A stretch of 40,293 nucleotides of DNA, from the NCBI GenBank assembly GCA_016867395.1, contig VGJS01000041.1, positions 1 to 40,293 on the forward strand. Direction: 5' to 3'. The notes below the pieces were generated by a model. That model did no database searches. It worked only from the letters and a program-made list of their open reading frames with translations, and was not told where the DNA came from. This stretch comes from Candidatus Handelsmanbacteria bacterium (GTDB taxonomy: Bacteria; Latescibacterota; UBA2968; UBA8231). Both the position numbers and the translations under genes were made by a program. Below are positions 25,970 to 34,554 of the stretch, one piece after another; the stretch's first letter is position 1, and every line of letters begins with the position of its first letter.

Positions 25970-26799
25970 AGCTCTCGGTCTTCACCGACGAGGTCTGCCG
26001 CCAGGACCCGGGCCGCGCCCTGGCCCTCACCGCCGGCTGGGGGCTGAAACACGCCGAACTGCGCACGGTGCGCACCGGCCGCTTCCCCCTGGTGCCCGAC
26101 GCGGAGATCGAGGAGTTCGGCCGGCAGTTGCGGGGCGAGGGCCTTGCCCTTTCAGGGGTCTCGCCGGGCTTCTTCAAGTGCCCGGTGGACGACCCCCAGG
26201 TGCGGCCCCTGCTCGAACGCGAATTGCCCCGGGCCTGCGAGTGGGCGCGGCGTTTGGGCAGCGACCTAGTCTCATGCTTCGCCTTTGCCCGCCAGGAGCA
26301 AGAAGAGCCCCCGGCCCAGGTGATCGACTATTTGGGTGAGATGGCCCGCCTCGCCGGCCAGCAGGGCTGCCGCCTGGCCCTGGAGAACGAGGCGGTCTGC
26401 TGGGGGGGCACCGGCCTGGAGGCCATCCAGCTCATCGAGCAGACCGGAGCGACCAATCTCTCCCTGTGCTGGGACCCGGGCAACGCGGCCCGCGCCGGCT
26501 CCCCCCGCCCCTTCCCCGACGAGTACCGGCAGTTCGCCCAACAGGTATCCCACCTGCACATGAAGAACTTCGACCCGCAGGCCGGGCGCTGGTCCCTGAT
26601 GGAACAGGGGGTGGTGGATTGGCCCGGCCAGTTGGCCGCCCTGGCGGCCAAGGGCTACCAGGGGTTCATCATCGTCGAGACCCACCTCAACATCAGCCCC
26701 GACGCGTTCGCCCTGGCCAGCCCGGACCTCAGCGCCCTGGAGAGCAACACCCGGCGCAACCTGGAATTCGTCCGCGCCTGCCTGCCCGATGTCCTCTGA
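25966..26799 (+). CDS. Xylose isomerase-like TIM barrel (sugar phosphate isomerase/epimerase)
   Basis: The 277-residue protein fits the AP-endonuclease-2/xylose-isomerase-like family. A metal-dependent site is indicated by CRLALENEAVCWGG, LCWDPGNAAR (metal-binding Asp and Asn), HLHMKNFDP and FIIVETHLNIS. Such enzymes interconvert keto- and aldo-sugars or epimerise inosose-like substrates. GTG 25966 is chosen because it forms a GTGA overlap with the Ldh_2 stop; the open frame upstream reads the preceding gene in the wrong frame. The gene for a flippase overlaps its 3' end by 11 bp, so the order Ldh_2, isomerase, flippase is tightly coupled. Confidence 0.87.
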   Translation: MKLSVFTDEVCRQDPGRALALTAGWGLKHAELRTVRTGRFPLVPDAEIEEFGRQLRGEGLALSGVSPGFFKCPVDDPQVRPLLERELPRACEWARRLGSDLVSCFAFARQEQEEPPAQVIDYLGEMARLAGQQGCRLALENEAVCWGGTGLEAIQLIEQTGATNLSLCWDPGNAARAGSPRPFPDEYRQFAQQVSHLHMKNFDPQAGRWSLMEQGVVDWPGQLAALAAKGYQGFIIVETHLNISPDAFALASPDLSALESNTRRNLEFVRACLPDVL

Positions 26800-28234
26800 G
26801 AAAAAGCTGGCCTCCCAGGCCATCCATGGGGTATTCTGGACCGGTAGCGCCTCGGCGGTGGCCCTGTTCATCCCCCTGGCCCTGTATTCCATTCTGCCCT
26901 CGGAGGAGATGGGCGTCTACGAGGGGGCGCTCAACATCGTCCTCCTGCTGGCCCTGGTGGGCAGCCTGGGACTCAACTCCGCCCTCGTCCAGTTCCGCCA
27001 ATCCACCGATACCCATTTCAGCGCCGCCTTCTGGATCAATCTGCTGGCGGGGTTGCTGGTGACCGCCCTGGTCTGGTTGGCGGCCCCCCTGATCGCGGGC
27101 TTCTATGCTCAGGACCGCCCTGAATTTTTCCGCCAGGTATTGCTCCCCCTCTCCCTGCTCATCCCCTTTGCCTCGGTTTCCGGGGTGTTCCGGGCCCGCC
27201 TGCAATTCGAGTTGCGTTTCCGCGAGATGGCCCTGGCCGAGATCGCCTCGGTGGCCGCCTATGCCCTGGCGGTATTCGGCCTGCTGTGGCAGGGGGCGGG
27301 GATCTGGAGCGCGGTATGGGGAGCCATCGTCCGGGAGGGGTCCCTGCTCCTGACCCTGTGGGCCTATGCGGCCTGGCGGCCCCGGTTTGCCTGCCGGCGC
27401 GCGGCCCTCGCCGAAATCCTTCCCTTCGGCCTGCACTTCACCGGCTCCACCACGGTCAGCTACCTCAATTCCAACCTGGCCGGCTTTCTGGTGTTTTCCC
27501 AACTAGGCAACGCCGAGATGGGTTATTACAAGTGGGCCGACCGGCTGACCCAGATGCCCCTCCTGCGCCTGTCCACCATCATTACCCGGGTGTCCTTCCC
27601 CACCTTTGCCACCATCCAGAAAAACGACGACCTGTTGCGGCGGGGCTATCTCCAGGCCGTGCAGAGCATCGCCCTGTTCTTCTGGCCGGCCCTGCTGGGC
27701 CTCTTCGCCCTGGCGCCGGTGCTCTTGCAAGTGGCGGGCATGGAGCCTGCCCTGCGCGTCCTGCGGCTCCTGGCCCTGGCCACGGCGATCAAGGCCGTCG
27801 GCCTGGTGGTCGGCTCCATCTTCATGGCCAAGGGCAAGGCCAACTGGTCGCTGTACTGGTCCCTCTTCAGCCTGGCCGTCCTGTTGCCGGCCATGCTCTG
27901 GACCGTGTCTCAGGGCCACGGCGTCCAAGGGGTCAGCGCGGCCATCGCCCTCACCTCCCTGCTCTTTCTAATCTTTTCGCAGCAGATGGCCAACCGCCTC
28001 ATCTCCCTGCCCCTGGTCCGATACCTCAAGGCCCTGGTCAAACCGGGGCTGGTCACCCTGGTGGTGCTGGCCGTCCTGGCAGCCTACCTGCCCCTATCTC
28101 CCTCCTCCCCTCTGCCAGCCCTGGTCCTGGGGTGCCTGCTGGGCGCCGTAGCCTGCCTGCTGGGCCTGCGCCTCTTCGCCTGGGAACTGTGCCGTCAGTA
28201 CTGGCGCGGCTTTCGCGGCCTGGCCTCCAACTGA
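26789..28234 (+). CDS. Wzx/WzxC-type polysaccharide flippase (MOP superfamily)
   Basis: The 481-residue protein has about 12-14 hydrophobic helices and the family start ASQAIHGVFWTGSASAVALF. Further signatures are SLGLNSALVQFRQ, the RARLQFELRFREMALAEI loop and the GYYKWADRLTQMP segment, which resemble WzxC/lipopolysaccharide exporters. These flip undecaprenyl-diphosphate oligosaccharides or related lipid-linked glycans across the inner membrane. It closes the plus-strand operon and gives the clearest sign that the cluster makes an exported glycan. No Wzy polymerase or Wzz regulator is recognisable nearby, unless the large membrane protein at 10127-12664 fills a polymerase role. The start overlaps the isomerase gene. 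Confidence 0.92.
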   Translation: MSSEKKLASQAIHGVFWTGSASAVALFIPLALYSILPSEEMGVYEGALNIVLLLALVGSLGLNSALVQFRQSTDTHFSAAFWINLLAGLLVTALVWLAAPLIAGFYAQDRPEFFRQVLLPLSLLIPFASVSGVFRARLQFELRFREMALAEIASVAAYALAVFGLLWQGAGIWSAVWGAIVREGSLLLTLWAYAAWRPRFACRRAALAEILPFGLHFTGSTTVSYLNSNLAGFLVFSQLGNAEMGYYKWADRLTQMPLLRLSTIITRVSFPTFATIQKNDDLLRRGYLQAVQSIALFFWPALLGLFALAPVLLQVAGMEPALRVLRLLALATAIKAVGLVVGSIFMAKGKANWSLYWSLFSLAVLLPAMLWTVSQGHGVQGVSAAIALTSLLFLIFSQQMANRLISLPLVRYLKALVKPGLVTLVVLAVLAAYLPLSPSSPLPALVLGCLLGAVACLLGLRLFAWELCRQYWRGFRGLASN

Positions 28235-28246
28235 ATCCTCGCTCCT

Positions 28247-28275
28247 TTGCGCAGAATTTCCCCGTAGAGTATGTT
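28247..28275 (+). promoter_or_regulatory. Candidate promoter of pdxS-pdxT
   Basis: TTGCGC (28247-28252), a 17-bp spacer and TATGTT (28270-28275) lie in the 93-bp gap after the flippase gene. The leader would be about 45 bases and includes an AT-rich stretch and AGAGGAGC (28315-28322) before ATG 28328. I see no terminator for the upstream operon in the gap, so some readthrough is possible. Confidence 0.5.
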
Positions 28276-28327
28276 TTAAGGGTGTTAACCGGCAGCTTTA
28301 TTTTTTGAATAATCAGAGGAGCAATCT

Positions 28328-29290
28328 ATGGGCACCAGGAACGACACTCCCAAGCGCAAGGCAGGGGCCAACGCCCGCAAAGCCACCCCCGACAAGACCA
28401 ACGGCCAGCACCAGACCGGCACCCTGCGGCTCAAGACCGGCCTGGCGGAGATGCTTAAGGGCGGGGTGATCATGGATGTGGTCACCGCGGACCAGGCCAA
28501 GATCGCCGAGGACGCCGGCGCGGTGGCGGTGATGGCGCTGGAGCGGGTGCCCGCCGATATCCGCAAACACGGCGGGGTGGCCCGCATGGCCTCCATCGAG
28601 AAGATCCGCGAGATCATGAAAGCCGTAAGTATCCCGGTGATGGCCAAGGTGCGCATCGGCCACTTCGTCGAGGCCCAGATGCTCCAGGCCATGGGGGTGG
28701 ACTACATCGACGAGAGCGAGGTGCTCACGCCCGCCGACGAGACCTTCCACGTCGACAAATTCGCCTTCACCGTGCCCTTCGTCTGCGGCTGCCGCAACCT
28801 GGGCGAGGCCCTGCGCCGCATCGGCGAAGGGGCGGCGATGATCCGCACCAAGGGCGAGGCCGGCTCGGGCAATATCGTCGAGGCGGTGCGCCACATGCGC
28901 TGCGTCAACGACGAGCTGCGCCGGCTGACCACCCTCAGCCCCGAGCAGTTGATGAGCGCTGCCAAGGACCTGGGCGCCCCGTACGAGCTGGTCCGCCTGG
29001 TAGCCGGGACCGGCAAGCTGCCGGTGCCCAATTTCGCCGCCGGCGGGGTGGCCACTCCGGCCGACGCCGCCCTGATGATGCAGCTGGGCGCTGAGGCGGT
29101 CTTCGTCGGCTCGGGGATCTTCAAGTCCGGCGACCCGGAGCAGCGGGCCCGGGCCATCGTCCAGGCCACCACCCACTACGAGGACCCCCAGGTGCTCATC
29201 CGCGTCTCCGAGCACCTGGGCGAGGCCATGGTGGGCATCGACATCCACACCCTGGGCGAGGACCAACTGCTGCAGACACGTGGCTGGTGA
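28328..29290 (+). CDS. pdxS: Pyridoxal 5'-phosphate synthase lyase subunit PdxS
   Basis: PdxS builds PLP from ribose 5-phosphate, glyceraldehyde 3-phosphate and ammonia supplied by PdxT. The 320-residue TIM barrel shows [20 protein letters not shown] (Asp50), the Schiff-base lysine Lys107 in VMAKVRIGH, the second lysine near [20 protein letters not shown], and [20 protein letters not shown]. It is about 26 residues longer than usual at the N-terminus, with a basic stretch [17 protein letters not shown]. The start is secured by AGAGGAGC 6 bp before ATG 28328, so the extension is probably translated. It overlaps pdxT by 11 bp. Confidence 0.98.
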   Translation: MGTRNDTPKRKAGANARKATPDKTNGQHQTGTLRLKTGLAEMLKGGVIMDVVTADQAKIAEDAGAVAVMALERVPADIRKHGGVARMASIEKIREIMKAVSIPVMAKVRIGHFVEAQMLQAMGVDYIDESEVLTPADETFHVDKFAFTVPFVCGCRNLGEALRRIGEGAAMIRTKGEAGSGNIVEAVRHMRCVNDELRRLTTLSPEQLMSAAKDLGAPYELVRLVAGTGKLPVPNFAAGGVATPADAALMMQLGAEAVFVGSGIFKSGDPEQRARAIVQATTHYEDPQVLIRVSEHLGEAMVGIDIHTLGEDQLLQTRGW

Positions 29291-29861
29291 ACGCCTGATC
29301 GGGGTCCTGGGACTGCAGGGCGACTACCACGCCCACGGCCGCATGCTCGAAGCGGCCGGCGCCCAGGTGCAGGTGGTCAAGAAGACCGGCCAGTTGCCCC
29401 AGGTGCGGGGCCTGGTCATCCCCGGCGGCGAGAGCACCGCCCTGATCAAGCTGATGGACGCCGGCGACTGGTGGGAGCCCCTGCGGGCCTTCGCCAAAGC
29501 CGGCAACCCCATCCTGGGCACCTGCGCCGGCATGATCCTCCTGGCCGGCGAGGTGCTCAACCCCCCGCAGAAATCCCTGGGCCTGATCGACGCCACGGTC
29601 GAGCGCAACAGCTACGGCCGCCAGGTGCAAAGCTTCGAGGGGGTGGGCACCTTTGGGAGCGGCAAACAGGCCCGCCCCGTGCCCATGATCTTCATCCGCG
29701 CCCCCCGCATCCGCCGCCTCGGCCCCCGGGCCAAGGCCCTGGCCTTCTGCCAGGGTGACTGCGTGCTGGCCCGCCAGGGCCCGGTCCTGGTGGCCTCCTT
29801 CCACCCCGAACTGACCGCGGACCTTACCGTCCACCGCTACTTCCTTGGCATGGGGGCCTAG
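29280..29861 (+). CDS. pdxT: Pyridoxal 5'-phosphate synthase glutaminase subunit PdxT
   Basis: PdxT releases ammonia from glutamine and channels it to PdxS in a 12+12 complex. The 193-residue class I glutaminase has [14 protein letters not shown] at the start, the oxyanion motif IPGGESTAL, nucleophile Cys82 in LGTCAGM, the marker VERNSYGRQ, and His175/Glu177 in SFHPEL to complete the triad. The GTG start lies inside pdxS and overlaps it by 11 bp, so translation is coupled. Confidence 0.97.
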   Translation: MAGERLIGVLGLQGDYHAHGRMLEAAGAQVQVVKKTGQLPQVRGLVIPGGESTALIKLMDAGDWWEPLRAFAKAGNPILGTCAGMILLAGEVLNPPQKSLGLIDATVERNSYGRQVQSFEGVGTFGSGKQARPVPMIFIRAPRIRRLGPRAKALAFCQGDCVLARQGPVLVASFHPELTADLTVHRYFLGMGA

Positions 29862-29878
29862 CCCCCGCCGGCCCGGTT

Positions 29879-29906
29879 TTGAGCCGGCCCCCCGCCGCGC
29901 TATACC
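29879..29906 (+). promoter_or_regulatory. Candidate promoter of the outer-membrane barrel relic
   Basis: TTGAGC (29879-29884), a 16-bp GC-only spacer and TATACC (29901-29906) follow pdxT. The predicted start near 29913 is about 37 bases before the probable old start codon of the relic at 29950. The spacing is short and the boxes are imperfect. Confidence 0.35.
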
Positions 29907-29949
29907 AATAAGAGTCACTTGCACCGCCCCTTTGTCGAAAGGCGTGTCC

Positions 29950-31110
29950 ATAGAAACTCGGTGCTGGGGGATCTTCCTGTCCGTCCTGATCGGGTCCGGG
30001 CCGGCCACCGGCCAGCTCAGACCGGTGCGGCAGTTCAGCGGCCTCTCCACCCTCAACCTCGCCGACCGGGAGGCCCTGGAACTCAACAAACTACGGCGGG
30101 GCGCCAGCCCCTTGTCTAACCTGCAACTCACCCTCTTTTGGGGACGCGGCCTTCGCTCCGCGTCTGGCCCTCTTCACCCAACTGCTCATCGCCCCTTCTA
30201 GCTGGTCCACCGCCAGCCTTTACACCTACCTCAATTCCTACCTGCGCTACACCGTCTGCAGCCGGTCCCTGGCCGACCTGCATTTGCAGGCCGGCAAGCT
30301 GCCCACCTCCTTTGGCGTCTTTAGCCCGCGCGCGTACCCGGACAAGAATCCCCTGGTGCGCCTGCCCCTGATGTATTACTACTTCGCCTCCCTGCGCTCC
30401 ACCCACCTGCCGGCCGACGCCACCGACCTCCTGGCCCACCGGGGCCAGGGGCAGACCGCCCTGGTCGTCACCGGCTTCACGGGCAGGGGGGCCACCGCGC
30501 TCTTCGCCGGCCTGCCGGTCATCTACGAACCCTGTTGGGACTTTGGGGGGGCGGCCATCGGCTCCCTCTGGCGCTTCGAGTACCTGCTACCCCCCACCCA
30601 GGGCATTCTGTCCGACCCGCGTGCCAGCCCTAGCGACAACAACGGTGGCCTGCAACTGGCCACCTGCCTGGGCCTCTCCGTTGCCCGCGGCCCGTACTAG
30701 ACCGCTCCGTAACCTCCTTTCTGCCCCCCGGCCAGGAGCTGGAGGATTTCCGCCAACAGGTGGTGGGGGAGAACGCCGAGTACAGTGCCGGCCGCTTCAA
30801 GCTGATGGGGGGAGGCGGCCCTCAACCGCTGGGATTCCCCCAGGTCGCCGAGGACCTCGAAACCCGCGCCTTTTACCTGGAGGGCAACTACACCCTGCGC
30901 TCGCGGCTGCGCTTTGTGCTGCGCTACAACGGTCTGCGCATTGCCCGGATCAACGACGGGCCCGGGCCCGGGCCCGGGCCACCTGGGACTACGACGTGGA
31001 CCGCTGGGAGGGGAGCTGAGTTATTCCCTGTACGAGGGGGTACTGGGCAAGCTGGCCTGGCAGCGCACACCCGTTGCACCCCCGGGGCCGTCTCAAAGAC
31101 CGCGGTGACG
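29950..31110 (+). pseudogene. Broken outer-membrane beta-barrel (porin-like) protein
   Basis: A protein of roughly 380 residues is readable only across several frames. It starts ETRCWGIFLSVLIGSGPATG (signal peptide), where the start codon appears to be ATA (29950) in place of ATG, 7 bp after GAAAGG. The frame changes near 30138 (to LALFTQLLIAPSS, then ADLHLQAGKLPTSFGVFSP) and again near 30690 (to LDRSVTSFLPPGQELEDF). It shifts again after FKLM near 30806 and again near the GGGCCC repeat at 30958, continuing as ELSYSLYEGVLGKLAWQR. Alternating aromatic strands and the phrase LHLQAGKLPTSFG are typical of porin-like barrels. The last part of the barrel is missing. Confidence 0.75.
30958..30980. 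repeat. GGGCCC hexanucleotide microsatellite in the barrel relic
   Basis: GGGCCC is repeated almost four times in a row at a point where the relic changes reading frame between FVLRYNGLRIARI and WDYDVDRWEG. The repeat is a probable site of replication slippage. Confidence 0.8.
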
Positions 31111-31179
31111 TACCCGGGGGTCACAGTTAACCTCCACCCGCTCTGCCCCGCCCTTCTCCTCGCGCTGCCATTCGTCCAC

Positions 31180-31386
31180 CTAACTGGGATAGTTGAGGCC
31201 TAGGTCGTTGTCGATGGTCTTGGGCGCCAGCACCGCGGGCAGGCGCGGGTTGAGCAGGCTGCTGAACCCTTTGATGAACCCGTACAGCTCCACCTGCAGC
31301 TGGCTGGCCCGCACCACCGCTCCGTAGATGGTGGCGTTTAGCGCCGGGGTATCGCCGCCGCCGGTAAGGATGCCGATGCGTTTCAT
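31180..31386 (-). pseudogene. Internally deleted 6-phosphofructokinase relic
   Basis: The first 50 codons match the start of a phosphofructokinase (MKRIGILTGGGDTPALNATI, then YGFIKGFSSLLNPRLP). They join directly to AVLAPKTIDNDLGLNYPS, the substrate-binding PKTIDND motif that normally lies about 75-85 residues further on. The GGDGT segment is therefore deleted in frame. A TAG stop follows where the family has Glu (SE/VDEW), and the remaining two thirds of the enzyme are absent. A GGAGG site still precedes the ATG. It lies 22 bp downstream of the Gfo/Idh/MocA gene. Confidence 0.88.
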
Positions 31387-31408
31387 GGTCTGCCTCCGCC
31401 CCTGTTTT

Positions 31409-32452
31409 TCACCCAGGCATGGAGATGGATACCTCGCGGCCCAGCCGGGAGGACTCGTACAGCCCGTCGAAGATCACATTGGTGTAAAGGAAGGTCTCGG
31501 CCGGCACCGGCGAGGGCCGGTCCTGGACAATGGCTTCAACAAATTGCCCCACCGCGTAGGGCACCTCGGTGCTGCCCGCGGGCAGGGGGCCGGGGTCCAC
31601 CTCCTGGAGATCGCCATATCCCCCCCGGCGCAGCCGCAGCTTGGGGCCGGAATCAAAGGGTCGCAACTCCACCGAGCCGCGCTGGCCGGCCACGCGCATC
31701 TGCCACTGCTCGTCAAAGTCGATGGCCCAGGCGTGGGCGAAGAAGAGGGTGATGCCCCCTTCGAGCCGCACGTACGCGGCCCCGAAATCTTCCACCGAGA
31801 ATCTGGCCGGGTCCCATTTGCCGTCGGGCGAGTGGCCGAAGGCGTTTTCGGCCGTGCCCGAAACGGTCAAGGGTTTGGGATGGCCCAGCAGGTTGAGCAC
31901 CGCATCGAGAGTATAGACCCCGTTGTCCATCAGGGCCCCGCCCCCGGCCGTCTCCTGCTGGATGAAGGTGCCCCCCGGGATGCCGCGGTGCTGCCAGCCG
32001 ATGGCCTCGGAGTAGTAGATGCGGCCCAGTTCGCCCCGCTGGATGGCCTGCTTGGCCGCCAGGATCTCGGGCATGAAGCGCCACTTCATCTCCACCATCA
32101 GCAGCTTGCCGCTTTTGCTGGCGGCCTGCACCATCTGCCAGCTTTGGGCGGTGGTGGGGGCCATGGGTTTTTCCACGAGCACGTGTTTGCCCGCCTCCAG
32201 GGCTGCCACCGTCGGGGCACAGTGGGCCTGGTTAAAGGTGCAGACGCTGACCGCGTCCACCTCCTTGAGGTCCAGCAACTCGCGGTAGTCGCCAAAGGCG
32301 TAGGGGGCGCCCCACCGGGCAGCGGCCTCTTTGGCTTTCTCTGGGAAGAGGTCGGCCACCGCCACGATGCGGGCGTCAGGCCGCTGCTGGTACCCTTTGG
32401 CGTGGGCCTGGGAAATGCCGCCCGCGCCGATGATGCCAATGCCAATGCTCAT
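31409..32452 (-). CDS. Gfo/Idh/MocA family oxidoreductase
   Basis: The 347-residue protein has an N-terminal Rossmann domain with IGIIGAGGISQAHAKGY, the family EKP motif in GKHVLVEKPMAPT (catalytic Lys), and a C-terminal alpha/beta domain with GGGALMDNGVYTLDAVLNLL containing the conserved Asp. Such enzymes oxidise or reduce sugars, inositols or their derivatives with NAD(P). It is preceded by AAAGGAGG and lies 10 bp after the broken addA gene. It is intact although the genes on both sides in the same orientation are dead, so it must now be expressed from an unseen promoter within the relic. Confidence 0.93.
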   Translation of the reverse strand: MSIGIGIIGAGGISQAHAKGYQQRPDARIVAVADLFPEKAKEAAARWGAPYAFGDYRELLDLKEVDAVSVCTFNQAHCAPTVAALEAGKHVLVEKPMAPTTAQSWQMVQAASKSGKLLMVEMKWRFMPEILAAKQAIQRGELGRIYYSEAIGWQHRGIPGGTFIQQETAGGGALMDNGVYTLDAVLNLLGHPKPLTVSGTAENAFGHSPDGKWDPARFSVEDFGAAYVRLEGGITLFFAHAWAIDFDEQWQMRVAGQRGSVELRPFDSGPKLRLRRGGYGDLQEVDPGPLPAGSTEVPYAVGQFVEAIVQDRPSPVPAETFLYTNVIFDGLYESSRLGREVSISMPG

Positions 32453-32975
32453 GCCCCTCCTTTCAGCAGGGCTGCCACGCCCCGGTTTCGCATAACCACG
32501 CCCCCCGCTCCACCACCTCCTCCCCTGTTAGTTGCTCCCAGTGGCGGGCGCCGGCCTCCAGTGCCGGGGCGAACGGCGCGGTTTCACTTTGATAGTCCAC
32601 AATTTTCCAGCCCCCGGCAACCCGGAATACCAGGTCTATCACCCCGCGCACTCCCCCCGCCCCGGCGAACTTCACCTCGGTGTGGACCTGGGCCGCCTCC
32701 TGCACCTGGGCCCAAAAAGGCGAGGCGCGGAAGGTCGCCAATACCTCTTCCAGCCGGCTGCGCCAGGCCAGGGGCAGGCCGGCCTCGTCTATCAGCATTT
32801 CCGGGTGTGCGGCTGGCTGGGCGGGCAACCGCCCCTCCACCGCCGCTCCTAACAGTTGATGGGCCAGGGCCCCGTACCCGGCTTCCTCCCCCAGGCGGGG
32901 CGGGACCTGCACACTGGGCTGCACCACCTGGACCCAGCGCGCCCGGCGCTCCCGCTCCAGGGCCTCCCAGTCCCA

Positions 32976-33002
32976 GGCCGGGGCCGGGGCCGGGGCCGGG
33001 GC
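32976..33002. repeat. GGGGCC hexanucleotide repeat in the addA relic
   Basis: GGGGCC is repeated about four times, encoding alternating Pro-Ala in the helicase frame (PAPAPAPAPAWDWEAL). It may have been a normal linker, but it is also a slippage-prone tract. Confidence 0.75.
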
Positions 33003-33270
33003 AGGAAGAGGCATCTCGCACTCGGGCAGGACAGGCACCTTTTCCAGCGCCGGATACAGGGCCGCCCAAGGGCCGGCCTCGGCATTGCCCTCGTAGCAGG
33101 AGACCACCAGCAGTTCAGCGGCCCGGGTGGCGGCCACGTAGAGGAGGCGCAATTCCTCTGCCTCCAGGGTCATCTCCTCGGCCTTGTAATCGGGGTCGTC
33201 GAGCAGTTCGCGCAACTCGCGCAGGATCGGCACCCAGTGCAGTTCCTGGCCGGCCCAGGACCCGTAGCAG

Positions 33271-33301
33271 GCGGCCGGCCGGCGAGGAACCGGCCGGCCG
33301 C
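33271..33301. repeat. Perfect 12-bp GC inverted repeat
   Basis: Arms GCGGCCGGCCGG (33271-33282) and CCGGCCGGCCGC (33290-33301) are exact reverse complements around a 7-nt loop. The hairpin is pure G+C and has no U-tract, so it is not an intrinsic terminator. It lies at the point where the addA relic passes from one frame to another. Confidence 0.85.
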
Positions 33302-34554
33302 GAGGCGACAAAGGGGATCCGGCCCAGCTCATCCACCAGGCGCACCCAGGCTGTGGCCGCGCCGAGGGACTCGAACCACTCCCGTTCCTGGCTGAGCTGG
33401 CCCAGGGCCCGTTCGAGGCGCTGCCGCAGCCGAAAATCCAGACTGCGGGCAGGGGCTGGGTGTAGCCGAAGATGCCGCCGGCCCGCCGGAAGGCGTAGAA
33501 CTCGTCGTCCCCCAAGCCCACCAGGGCGCCGCGCAGGTACATGGCCAGGCTCAGGGCCTCCTCAAAGGCGGCGATGGCCTCGGCCATCTCCACCAGGGGC
33601 CGCAGGTCCGCGGACCCGGAAAAGCGGCTGCCGGCCAGGTCGTACGGGATGCCCCGCTCCTCCAAGGCCCGGGCGTAGAGGGGCAGGCAGGCGGTAGTGC
33701 GGGTGAGAATCATGAAATCGCCTGGGGAGGCCTGCCCGCCCAGCATGGCCTTGGTGTTGAACCCGGTGCGCCCCGCCAGGGACCCGGCCTCCAGGGCGGC
33801 GATCTGGGCGCGGCGGTGCCACCTCACCGCCGGGATGATCAGCCGCCGCAGCCTTACAGGGTCCCCCCCGGCGCGGTGGGGGGCCAGGGGAAAAAGGGGG
33901 CCTAGTAGGGCGGGAACTGGGCGGCAAAGAGGGGGGCGAAGGTCTGGTTGAGCCAGGCGCAAAGGGGCCGGCGGCGCGGAAGCTGGTGTTCAGGACCGCC
34001 ACCTGGCCGCCGCCCTGGGCTCGTCGCTGGCGGACCCTGGCGCAGGTCTGCACGTCGGCGGGGCGGAAGCGGTAGCTGGACTGCTTTTCGTCCCCCACCA
34101 GAAAGAGGCTGCCGGGCCGGGGTTCGAGCCGGGTCCAGTCCGCCTCTTCGAGGTCAGAGCCGACCAGGTAGAAGACCACCTCGGCCTGAATAGGGTCGGT
34201 GTCCTGGAATTCATCCACGAAGAGGCTGCGGTAACACCCCTGGAAATGCCTCGTCACCCCTGGGTGGTGGCGCAAGACCAGGGCGGCTTGCTCCAGCAGG
34301 TCCCGAAAGCTGAGCGGGCCCTGAATGCGACGCTGCTCGGCGTAGAAACCCGCCGCCTCGTGCACCAACGGGGCCGCCACCGCGTACACGTGCCGGCGCC
34401 ACCTTCCTCGACCAGCCCCCTTCCGGCGCCGATCCAGACGGCCATCCGATCCGCCAGGGCCTGGGTCTTTCCCGCCCCGGCGCCGGCCAACACCATCAGG
34501 TTCTGGTGCAGCTCCCGGGCAATTGCCGACCTGGCTTCCTGATCCACCATCACC

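Larger units (their letters stand above)
32463..34550 (-). pseudogene. addA: Broken AddA-like helicase/nuclease
   Basis: AddA is the UvrD-type helicase and nuclease subunit of AddAB double-strand-break repair. Readable pieces in order are Walker A LMVLAGAGAGKTQALADRM (start ATG 34550), LSFRDLLEQAALVLRHHPGV, motif II LFVDEFQDTDPIQAEVV, LFLVGDEKQSSYRFRPADVQ, GDFMILTRTTACLPLYARAL, LRLLYVAATRAAELLVVSCY, and the C-terminal nuclease motif GVIDLVFRVAGGWKIVDYQS. The frame changes at least four times, a TAG lies after FAAQFPPY, and about 200-300 codons between Walker A and the next block are missing. The nuclease motif has Gln where Lys is usual (DYQS for DYKS), so nuclease activity may have been lost early. 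Confidence 0.88.

Noticed and set aside
29862-29900. Possible terminator after pdxT (GCCGGC palindromes)
   Set aside because: The arms are short, mismatched and not followed by a T-run.
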